This document shows positions 28,001 to 33,265 of a stretch of 33,501 bases of DNA, piece after piece. Under the pieces are notes generated by a model, which worked only from the letters and a program-made list of their open reading frames with translations, did no database searches and had not been told where the DNA came from. Position 1 is the stretch's first letter, and every line of letters begins with the position of its first letter. The position numbers and the translations under genes are program-made. This stretch comes from an uncultured Treponema sp. (GTDB lineage Bacteria; Spirochaetota; Spirochaetia; Treponematales; Treponemataceae), in assembly GCA_946411215.1 (NCBI GenBank), contig CAMKDH010000006.1:1-33501 (forward strand). The letters are read 5' to 3'.

Positions 28001-31000
28001 GACTATTACAACTGAAAAAAGTGGTGGTGTTAATGATACTATAAAGCAAATCAAAACTGCTAAAGTTGACAACAACGGAACTCCTTCCGACTGGCAGCAA
28101 AAATATACTCAGCTGTTGGCAAATAACCAGGTTCTTATATCAAATTCAAGTCGAAAGTTATTAAGAATAACTTTCAAAAAACCTTCAAGTAACGATATGA
28201 TAATGGGTTATATCAGATGTTATGGAAATGAGGAACCTAGTCAGACAAAGGAAACTTATAACTTTATGACTAAACCTACCAGCGATGTTACATTTGATGA
28301 AGGTTTACCATTTGAAACCTATCCAACAACTGTTAAGTATTATAAGGTTGACGTAGTTGGTAATATAAGCCCTGCGCTTACATTAACATATACCAATGAA
28401 AACCCTCATAAGGCAAAGGATATCACCTTAATTAAAACAATAGATGACGTTAAGACAAAGGACGGTGTTGTTGATTCGGATGTAGTATCTGCTATGAATA
28501 CAGCTGGTATTGTATTTGCGAAATATCTTGATGTCCCTGATACTGCCAAAAAATATAAGGATTATGAAAAAACAGGATTAAGATATTTCAACGGAGATTA
28601 TATTGTTTTACGTTGTACTTTACAGGCAAAAGCCGCTCCAGATATTACAGATGTAAATGATGATAATTATTATGCCGAAACACCTTCTTTAGTTGAATTG
28701 TGGGATATTTATTCTACTGGTAAAACAAAACGAGGTGAAGCTGATAAAACATCTGCAACTAACTTTAAAGTATTCCCTTCTTCATTAAAAGATGGTGAGC
28801 GTTTCTATTGTTATATTGCAATAAAGGATCCTGATTTCGATAACAATGATAGCAGTACTGATTATGGTGGAAGTGTAATCCATGCAATGATTAAAGGTTC
28901 CGATGCAGAGTCAACTCTCCAGGCATTGAATACATCCGATGTAGAAAAGTATGGATGGAAGATGGATAATGAAGCTCCGTTTATTCATAGTCATTATGCT
29001 GCAACTGTAGAAGGTCATAAAGTATTATATAATTATGCAATTAAAGATTCTGAAGGAACAGATTATACAGGTTCACAGCAAATAGCATACGATAATAATG
29101 GTGGTTCAAATCCTACCAACTTGTATTCTGCTGGTTCAAAGCTTTATTGTTATATTAATGTAACACTTAGTGGCACTAAAACAACCTGTATTAAAGATAA
29201 TTATACAAACTGGCAGCAGATGAAATATAAGTGGGTTATTACAGAAGGTTATAATGCAACTGCTTCTGCAGATGATACTGATTGGATAGATATGACTCCA
29301 GCTAATGCTAATTACGTTTATGAATTACCAGAAGTAAAATCACCTCATCAGCGTATTGCACTCTTCCTTATGGATAACCTTGGTAATATCACAGAACCTC
29401 ATTATATAGGAAAGTCCAATGTCGATGATACAAGTGTTCAGTATTGGCTTATAGACAGAAGTCCTGCTGCAGCCGATATTTCAATCAAGAAGAATACAGG
29501 AACAGAATCTGCTCCTGTATGGTCAGACCCTGAATATAGTGCCTCTGCACAAGAGTTTACAGTAAGCTTTGGTGATAACGGACCAGGTGTAGTTATTCAT
29601 TCTGTTACTGCAGAAAATGCAACAATTTCAAATGTAACATTTAATGATTACAATACACAGCCTGAATCTATTGCAAACCAGGCCTGGGTAAATGTTTCAA
29701 GCATTAAGGTAACTCTTACTCCATTTGAAAAAATATGGACTCCACAGCCTGTTACACTTAAGATTAATGGTGTTTCAAAAGATGTATTCGAAATTCCGGT
29801 AAGATCATTTACTTCAGATGATATCACATTAACAGATCAAACCTGGACTTCTGGCGATACTGTATACGTTCCAATTTCATTCCCAACTGGCGCAGGTGTT
29901 GGAAAGATTACAAGTTATACGGCAAATAATGACGTAACTGTTACTTTGGATACATCAGAAGCTGATAATCCAAGATTTAAATTAACAAGTCTCCCTTCAC
30001 AGGGCTGGAGCGATACGGTTATTAACATAACTATTAATGGAAGCATCGAAAAGAAAGCACTTACAATTCCTGCAAAGGCTCTTGGAAGTGGTGATATTAC
30101 TGTTGCTACTGCAGATTATGACGGAACTAAAACAAGTTATGATTTGGCAATAACTTTGAATAATAATGCTCCTGCCAGTGCATTAACAAAGATTACTGCA
30201 GATAACGAAGTTTCTGCACAGTTAAGTAATGATAAGACAAAAGTTACTCTTTCAAATATTCCTGCAAAGGGATGGACTGAAAAGAAAATTAAGCTCACAG
30301 CAAACGATACAATTGATCTTGGAATTGTTTTGACTGTTCCTGTAAAGGCTCTTGCTGCTACAGATATTGTAAGCATAGGTGATGCTGTAACTGAAAACAA
30401 TACAACAACTGTAACAATCAATTTGAAAGAAGGAGTTCCAGATTCTGCTCTTGAAACTGCAGGTGTAACCGTAACTCCAAGTTCAGTTCATGCAAATTTG
30501 GCAGGTCATGTAGTTACCTTAACTGATATTCCAGATGCTGGATGGGATGAGCAGAAGATTAAACTCACTGTTGGTTCTGATCTTATGTCTAAGGATGTTT
30601 TGACAATTGCTCCTAAGAATCTTGCCGCTACAGATATTGCAAGCATAGGTGATGCTGTAACTGAAAACAATACAACAACTGTAACAATCAATTTGAAAGA
30701 AGGAGTTCCAGAATCAGCTCTTTCTAGAGCAGGTGTAAGTGCAGACCACAATGTATCAACCAGCCTTTCAGGTACCACAGTTACTTTGAGTAATTTCCCA
30801 GCTGCTACATGGACTGCACAGGATATTACACTCACTATTGGTAGCAGTCTTGCCTCTCATGTAGTTTATACAGTTCCTGCTAAGACTTATGATTCTAATT
30901 GTATTACGATAGATCTTAAATCAAATACTTGGCCTGCAGATGGTAACTGGAGTCAGGCTACAATAGAAGTAACTTCAGAACTTCCAATTGATAATATAGA

Positions 31001-31736
31001 GACAACAAATGCTGATATGTTTACTGTTACAGTAAACAATAAGTGGAATGACGATAAGACTGCTTCTGTAAATCTTGCAAAAGCTACAGGTGATAATGCT
31101 GTAACTCCAACAGAAGCTGGTATTGTCATCAAAGTTATAACAAAAAGTAGCGCTTCTGCAAACAAAGGGGTTTATAAAGAGATATCAAGCAATCCAAACC
31201 GCTTCTTCGGTCGCTTAATTTCTGGCAAAGGTGATCAGGATGTTTACACCTTCGGTGATTCACCAAAGACAGCAGGTGCTTTGCAGACTCATGTTGTTGA
31301 AGTTCCAAAGTTCATCCAGAAGTTCTGGCAGAACGATGAAACTGCTGCAGACGAAGTTGCATCAACTGTAACTAAAGAAGCTAAGAAAGCAGAAAAGAAA
31401 TCTTCAAAGAAGTCTACCAAGAAAGCTGCTAAGAAAGCAGTCGAAACTGTAACAGAAACAGCTGCCGCTATTGCAGTTACAGAGCTTCCATCAGAACTTC
31501 TTGAAGAACCTGTTGCCGACGATCAGCTTGCAATGATTCTTCCTAAGACTGCAAATACTGAAGAAGTTGTAGAAGTTGAAGCAACACTCCAGACTGCTCC
31601 GCCAGAAACTGTAATGCCTGCCGAAGATACTTCTTCAGAAAAGCATTCTTCTGCCGCAATTTGGGTTGTGCTCATTGCTGTGTTGGCTTCTGTTTGTGGA
31701 TTGAGATTTATTAAGAGACGTAAGGTTTCTGCATAG
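19053..31736 (+). CDS. Giant 4227-residue Ig-repeat lipoprotein with C-terminal membrane anchor
   Basis: The lipoprotein signal ends A-G-S-C (C27). Residues about 49-165 resemble the InlB-B-repeat-like region of the 1294-residue lipoprotein, and about 165-293 form a Big_5 Ig-like domain (IRILFSKAIDKST). A very long run of Ig-like repeats follows to about 3490. It is marked by D-x-x-G-N turns (VVDEAGNVS, VYDNVGNMS, LMDNLGNIT) and paired TWW motifs near 830 and 1306. About 3500-3970 holds five units of roughly 90 residues ending in P-[AV]-K-x-L. A lysine-rich segment (KKAEKKSSKKSTKKAAKKA, about 4109-4128), an acidic linker, a hydrophobic helix (about 4200-4218) and the tail F-I-K-R-R-K-V-S-A close the protein. 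It starts inside the previous gene (8-base overlap), so coupling is likely. If extended it could span a long distance across or out of the envelope. The role is unknown; adhesin, scaffold or filament are options. Confidence 0.85.
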   Translation: MSKSNKNVSKLLFSVIITAILLLAGSCQNWMSSDDFMSKIENEVHDANAPEVKVYVRYANSPAMGTTEPSGNTTMKVDVVSKVTAVTSDDYGFVKWAAFSTSDFATNKNHSNLTFISQEDYDNNIKDKELTSEDIVFSNPTDPVTEVKILKQRDDIFIIPIVAARPTYVQSVPAGGDYGVVKNTSIRILFSKAIDKSTLYDSEGNLNYSITSSAAVLVDDSQDIEAKDITDYFDANLSESGKMLTLKLKVDAKGEIVHLLDNRARITITLFEGLCDRDGFSMSKNYSFNFQTGTNTDSLAPMIEVIFGGTGEKCDVFVSYHNVDEDGVATINGVATDAAKKAPQDINSTEYTDALVAQRIYDKLNLYIKATDVIASGNADINPAKDLNEDNVAFVAIAASLYVDKDGKPVEINETNSIAKENFVYISGEMDSTSQMTSLFNDVVPKDKDGVKYTGGSIYTYDVSNLPDGLIKLDIWGIDMTGNSGGPNDAGSPYYTKHDNGYKSIFVVKDTTAPDSATESKKLKSNSAAAPYYWYNSETLSTMELFDLDNNQIVDRGHAKLRSLAKNLQWNFVVGKSTEAPAASDAGWKNIHNAETGASIKYTLASAKAPAQDGPIDITLYIRDDLGNVSDPVLLNSLMYDNTKPTVTLLDNYGDFVNEDGGKELHSSKEAVINQILKVSFTEPNVNNAGSGIRRVEIHVKKGDAEVAVPLDSTKFKVKWSAAADATPKTASEIAMAADDTATTDKLKVFNVNDSSKITTGTLFIYGLTLGDEDGDYTVTVDLFDSAMNKTTASAKTKISRDKTSPVINSVNVQGALVRTVYGDTAGTKTWWMPKDKYESGNLTKVVLKVSAVEAGSGLEAIKVGNDVEFTSATILKKGDTELVKGTDYKFDESDPTHKIVLLNNYDVLLKGTPIEFTLENVKFNTINNAAGNKINVEVQDFVGTTPDSNQIGDTENYQITYPDNTTGTLVYADNTPPQISTLHVEDTIQKNATNPDHVAYNKDDFTDDQIVILTLKLYPENSSNGSGVKIVHLSDNAEFTSSTAIYVDINTTPLSNNVDYTIAGDNKSVEFTKVFTGEETLKFTNVKIISEVDGNQIIKADLTDFVGLETTASTATNTIILDKVSPVVSNRAWVTTDSTVTTGTAGEMTIDNQSLKIDFTENTAGVKVIKFNIYHSSNPSVVFDNPFDAVDFYYNDTLLTKDTDYTIDTSNKQYIILTTPRKTGSFMFKNVKLTNTNTQGNYVIDVVLLDAAENRPVDDCKITIAIDKDAPVIKDKLDIPNLLHAVELTTNGGQKVIADDTDGNGTWWLKKDYVGAETNQVPGAIPVYIKVEEKGSGVKFITLGGDATISDSTKLHKIASNGSTTDLVVNSDYTVVNKTITIINSLNAFSDDSDFQIYLENVGFANLDSGTVSQNTITAKVTDVALHESNVMDQDEKHIYSDSQLPSTPANFKLLDRAFDASASTPTIAASEDYTNDSIVDMEFELDDSEQFGSGYHKFEITGATFRDDSVITMTTLDGTPIVCNGQAALTRTLSGSNKVLTLKSSGSISYNYVIRQAAKVKITNVQLDNAVDGQQSTVTLTAYDLVGRTNTAASDSIWYDVSKPELEKLFTANYVPSNATYYQPSINVYPHANSELATGVSIDYGTQERQKGIPTFYTATTYETGKSISAGKVVTDSYGAVLGVRGKDNVMLCGWSRAKTFIYYYKYSDTDTPFSKSKTAIIENNNNPLVDINNACKPNGNNTAQSTSLWLGFSEGKYSAVIVDEAGNVSEPFDFAVVKDITKPAKEWGSGNDADSLNARVLLQKPDASANIFTNSAVSTISTSDGFPRFWGCGSDQDTMSANSSMKTKKYVTKKSSNKYKIQLNLGGTVSNSTLSSKINGGAASDVTPYSDLTPTDTSSPIEMYAVSTLYGSWPDADHPSYKYCPVVPSGTSFPSGQTYSNSSSICKDYFGYTNGFSDYWYIYNSSSANWHPYKTSTSSNTDSYSYSSLSVSITSYVDSNNNLIIEIPNTKSTVPISVFLKDGCGNMEYVVCGLYKENGYDVAISFVIDDKLGSAPTSDGIVTTPFIIQFPYSYYDSTSDVQWGDYNFHVGTQAGNSEAPSSQYGTGAKRGFIKDFVKHATYYNPALTDTVEARQIKHCFALHFFPNGVDRNEALNITGKESITFSDADWTDTEKAKGVRKASAEDILAGNYTCRALLYCTNTTDVPTYAQIKACHDEEMAATAANKTGQVTDWSYVQVSSAAIEAILFVDYPKPNYTKLNWDVNENNGEPKPFYMWYIFEDAVGNYELAKVVNDATSGNYLKTINSSHFDKWLYDAEAPKLTIRGSKTTENPTGTSPDTITAANISQLVPTNNGFVPYVNGNNIYVHASNTHTSLQSGASLNNPSTPGITQTADNNAYSKYNSFVDLEVSERTGVRMYAWTTSANSTFDYPTSSSNYGWRDYWLSSSTPYWYVGYGGISPVDKDIGDGSYNYDNCPQSAYYYGNTNTAYTGVYAGVKICTTIPYGKLSTSTATELWLHVMDWTGNISHYRMGAEGVKFINDSTAPTYSSNAFDGITEPDQYYISKASSSNPVVRIAGNGPTAKAGSDIKLYIPRTWIEEAGSGIKGYSFSNTGIANATYDENGDPYLNLTYSDYHYTDTDSHEKTFYVYDNVGNMSERKINLVFDDKPPKITTVAFVTKLDSSDQGKFCDADGVAEQDGYDAFGSVRFYDHKDKNDDNEDINLYYDDIDGISHFKDGEVQEIYISKAGAVKFQVNFASEILTETDYLDDIKINRWNTTTSKWETVTSWKSNNSDWWVGAADTGIRAMGTSDSTGYNTLTYTATGTYYQILATDISGNANCQYFKLYLDNQGPELTKDEHGATIKPQVTVGKGSINTVSGVTYYTAGSTDAEALKINFAVQDGGLPGQTLKYSLDGTTWADVPANGQVELLFDSDATGTIQEIYLKDIFENPTTYTGGYAYADRTLSSLTKYAGSAPAALTITTEKSGGVNDTIKQIKTAKVDNNGTPSDWQQKYTQLLANNQVLISNSSRKLLRITFKKPSSNDMIMGYIRCYGNEEPSQTKETYNFMTKPTSDVTFDEGLPFETYPTTVKYYKVDVVGNISPALTLTYTNENPHKAKDITLIKTIDDVKTKDGVVDSDVVSAMNTAGIVFAKYLDVPDTAKKYKDYEKTGLRYFNGDYIVLRCTLQAKAAPDITDVNDDNYYAETPSLVELWDIYSTGKTKRGEADKTSATNFKVFPSSLKDGERFYCYIAIKDPDFDNNDSSTDYGGSVIHAMIKGSDAESTLQALNTSDVEKYGWKMDNEAPFIHSHYAATVEGHKVLYNYAIKDSEGTDYTGSQQIAYDNNGGSNPTNLYSAGSKLYCYINVTLSGTKTTCIKDNYTNWQQMKYKWVITEGYNATASADDTDWIDMTPANANYVYELPEVKSPHQRIALFLMDNLGNITEPHYIGKSNVDDTSVQYWLIDRSPAAADISIKKNTGTESAPVWSDPEYSASAQEFTVSFGDNGPGVVIHSVTAENATISNVTFNDYNTQPESIANQAWVNVSSIKVTLTPFEKIWTPQPVTLKINGVSKDVFEIPVRSFTSDDITLTDQTWTSGDTVYVPISFPTGAGVGKITSYTANNDVTVTLDTSEADNPRFKLTSLPSQGWSDTVINITINGSIEKKALTIPAKALGSGDITVATADYDGTKTSYDLAITLNNNAPASALTKITADNEVSAQLSNDKTKVTLSNIPAKGWTEKKIKLTANDTIDLGIVLTVPVKALAATDIVSIGDAVTENNTTTVTINLKEGVPDSALETAGVTVTPSSVHANLAGHVVTLTDIPDAGWDEQKIKLTVGSDLMSKDVLTIAPKNLAATDIASIGDAVTENNTTTVTINLKEGVPESALSRAGVSADHNVSTSLSGTTVTLSNFPAATWTAQDITLTIGSSLASHVVYTVPAKTYDSNCITIDLKSNTWPADGNWSQATIEVTSELPIDNIETTNADMFTVTVNNKWNDDKTASVNLAKATGDNAVTPTEAGIVIKVITKSSASANKGVYKEISSNPNRFFGRLISGKGDQDVYTFGDSPKTAGALQTHVVEVPKFIQKFWQNDETAADEVASTVTKEAKKAEKKSSKKSTKKAAKKAVETVTETAAAIAVTELPSELLEEPVADDQLAMILPKTANTEEVVEVEATLQTAPPETVMPAEDTSSEKHSSAAIWVVLIAVLASVCGLRFIKRRKVSA
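30371..30442 (+). repeat. 72-base exact direct repeat, copy 1, in giant gene
   Basis: The 72 bases starting AAGCATAGGTGATGCTGTAA are identical to 30641-30712. They fall in unit 3/4 of the C-terminal 90-residue repeats (SIGDAVTENNTTTVTINLKE). The period is exactly 270 bases. Perfect identity at silent positions points to recent duplication or gene conversion. Confidence 0.95.
30641..30712 (+). repeat. 72-base exact direct repeat, copy 2, in giant gene
   Basis: This is the second copy, 270 bases (90 codons) downstream of the first. Similarity extends left with two changes in 20 bases and fades quickly on the right, so the identical block is sharply bounded. Confidence 0.95.
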
Positions 31737-31743
31737 AAATTGA

Positions 31744-31760
31744 ATTACCTGATAGGTAAT
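31744..31760. promoter_or_regulatory. Operator palindrome 1 of the HigBA-like operon
   Basis: ATTACCT-GAT-AGGTAAT is a perfect 7-base inverted repeat with a 3-base spacer. It lies 8 bases upstream of the -35 box and only 7 bases after the giant gene's stop. The same half-sites recur at 31795-31811, so this is a likely binding site for the HigA-like antitoxin. Confidence 0.75.
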
Positions 31761-31767
31761 ATAATAT

Positions 31768-31796
31768 TTGACATTAAAATTGTCTTGTATTATAAT
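31768..31796 (+). promoter_or_regulatory. Consensus sigma-70 promoter of the HigBA-like operon
   Basis: TTGACA (31768-31773), a 17-base spacer and TATAAT (31791-31796) are all perfect consensus. Start of transcription is expected near 31803, inside operator 2. So strong a promoter suits a tightly repressed toxin-antitoxin operon. Confidence 0.85.
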
Positions 31797-31812
31797 TACC
31801 TAAAAGGTAATT
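31794..31812. promoter_or_regulatory. Operator palindrome 2, overlapping -10, start site and Shine-Dalgarno
   Basis: AATTACCT-AAA-AGGTAATT has 8-base arms and the same ATTACCT/AGGTAAT half-sites as operator 1. Centres of the two are 51 bases apart, close to five helical turns, so bound proteins would face the same side. It covers the last bases of TATAAT and the AAGG Shine-Dalgarno of the toxin gene. Confidence 0.78.
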
Positions 31813-31814
31813 TA

Positions 31815-32183
31815 ATGGAATTGCAATACATAAATAAATCAATTCAAGAATATTTCTCAGATTTATGCGATGTTGCCAATTCTAAAAATTTACTTCAAAA
31901 AAAGATTGGTCAAATACTTGCGAAAAATTCCAAAAGAAGAATAGATCATCTTAAAATTACACAGACGTTTCAAAAGTATCTGGACTTTCATATTGGTAAT
32001 CCACATAGTCTTACAGGTTCCCTGTCAGGATTTTATGGTGTGGATTTAGATTCTCACACAAGATTAATAATTCAACCAATTCCTCCGGATTTGTCTTCCG
32101 AAGCATTAAAAATCTGTGAAAAGGTAATGATTATTGGAATTGTAGATTATCATGGAGATAAAAATGAGTGGCTTATCGCGTGA
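31815..32183 (+). CDS. HigB-like (RelE/ParE superfamily) toxin
   Basis: This 122-residue protein has a C-terminal I-G-I-V-D-Y-H block, like the V-x-I-x-D-Y-H end of HigB mRNA interferases. A R-L-I-I-Q-P-I-P strand before it fits the RelE fold. RelE-type toxins cleave mRNA on the ribosome and arrest growth. It is paired with a HigA-type antitoxin gene that overlaps its end by 20 bases, giving the toxin-first order typical of higBA. The ATG at 31815 is chosen because AAAGG ends 7 bases before it and the promoter and operator 2 lie immediately upstream. An earlier in-frame ATG at 31740 would place the promoter within the gene. The assignment rests more on partner and gene order than on sequence identity. 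Confidence 0.72.
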   Translation: MELQYINKSIQEYFSDLCDVANSKNLLQKKIGQILAKNSKRRIDHLKITQTFQKYLDFHIGNPHSLTGSLSGFYGVDLDSHTRLIIQPIPPDLSSEALKICEKVMIIGIVDYHGDKNEWLIA

Positions 32184-33261
32184 AATGATTATACATCCTG
32201 GCGAAACGTTAAGAGAAGTTTTGGTCGAAAGAGATATGTCTCAGCAAGAGCTTGCACTTCGAACAGGGATGACTCCAAAACACATAAGTACAGTTCTTAA
32301 TGGTGAAAAAAATATTTCTGTAAGTTTTGCAAAAAAACTTGAATATGCATTATCAATTGATGCGGAATTTTGGATTGGATTGCAAGCTTTATACGATAGA
32401 GAACTGTTGGATTTCAATGAGCTACATTCCATATCACAAGAAGAAATAAATATTTTTAAATCAATGAAAGAAGCTTTTTGTTTCATTGTAGATAATGCTT
32501 TTATTCCTGTTATCAAACAGACAGAACAGAATATTTTAGAATTACGAAAATACTTAAATGTATGTAATTTGGCCTGTATTCCTTCATTAATTTCTTCGGG
32601 GGCTTTTAGAGCACAAACAAAATCAGAGTGTAATCCTTATATTCTTTTTGCATGGCAAAGAATATGCGAATCATTGGCTGAAAATATTACCACTCCTATT
32701 CTTTCCTATGAAGAGCAATGTAAAAATCTTATCTCAATCTGTCCAAAAATAAAAGAGTTATCATTGTTATCACAAGAAAAATTCATTCCAAAGCTTCGTG
32801 AATATTTTTCATTATGTGGAATCTCATTTGTGCTTGCACCTTCATTTAAAGGGGCTCCTGTGCAGGGATTTATAAAAACGAATCCTGATGGAAAAACTAT
32901 AATAAGTCTTACATTTCGTCAAAAAAGAGCTGATGTTTTTTGGTTTACAATATTCCACGAAATTGCTCATTTCATTAACGGAGATTCAAAACAAAAGTTT
33001 CTAGATTTTGAATCAGTTGAAAATAATAAAGAAATAAAAGCTGATTATTTTGCTCAAAATGCTTTAATTGATAAAAATTCATATGAAGATTTCATCAAGT
33101 CAAATAATTTTTCATTGAATTCAATAAATACGTTTGCCAAGAGTCAGAAAATTTTACCTGCTATTCTTATAGGCCGCTTGCAAAAAGAAAAGTATCTTAA
33201 ATGGTCAGAATATTCAGAGCAACTTGAAAAGTATGAAAATATTTATAATTTCGTGAAATAA
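32164..33261 (+). CDS. HigA-family antitoxin fused to an ImmA/IrrE-like metallopeptidase domain
   Basis: The 365-residue protein opens with a HigA-type N-terminus (IIHPGETLREVLVERDMSQQ) and an XRE helix-turn-helix (QQELALRTGMTPKHISTVLNG, about residues 23-45). A middle region of about 150 residues is unrecognised. A C-terminal peptidase-like domain then has H265-E-I-A-H269 and E290-x2-A-D-x-F-A, the ImmA/IrrE zinc pattern. The front should bind the twin palindromes and neutralise the toxin; the back could act as a sensor or protease. GGAG at 32154-32157 lies six bases before the ATG at 32164, which favours that start over the one 12 bases earlier. Ordinary HigA proteins have about 100 residues, so this is a long fused form. 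It ends 4 bases from the convergent PIN gene. Confidence 0.85.
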   Translation: MSGLSREMIIHPGETLREVLVERDMSQQELALRTGMTPKHISTVLNGEKNISVSFAKKLEYALSIDAEFWIGLQALYDRELLDFNELHSISQEEINIFKSMKEAFCFIVDNAFIPVIKQTEQNILELRKYLNVCNLACIPSLISSGAFRAQTKSECNPYILFAWQRICESLAENITTPILSYEEQCKNLISICPKIKELSLLSQEKFIPKLREYFSLCGISFVLAPSFKGAPVQGFIKTNPDGKTIISLTFRQKRADVFWFTIFHEIAHFINGDSKQKFLDFESVENNKEIKADYFAQNALIDKNSYEDFIKSNNFSLNSINTFAKSQKILPAILIGRLQKEKYLKWSEYSEQLEKYENIYNFVK

Positions 33262-33265
33262 TTTT

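Noticed and set aside
30351-30723. Direct repeats as a possible CRISPR or integration site
   Set aside because: There are only two copies, in frame, with a 270-base period set by a protein repeat; no spacer pattern or integrase is present.
31737-31767. Palindrome after the giant gene as its terminator
   Set aside because: The arms are AT-rich with no U-tract, and its twin at 31795-31811 shows that it is better read as an operator.
31740-31814. Upstream start for the HigB-like toxin
   Set aside because: It would put the consensus promoter and operators inside the coding region; the ATG at 31815 has AAAGG at the right distance.
32152-32163. Upstream ATG for the HigA-like gene
   Set aside because: The GGAG Shine-Dalgarno at 32154-32157 falls inside it and is correctly placed for the ATG at 32164.
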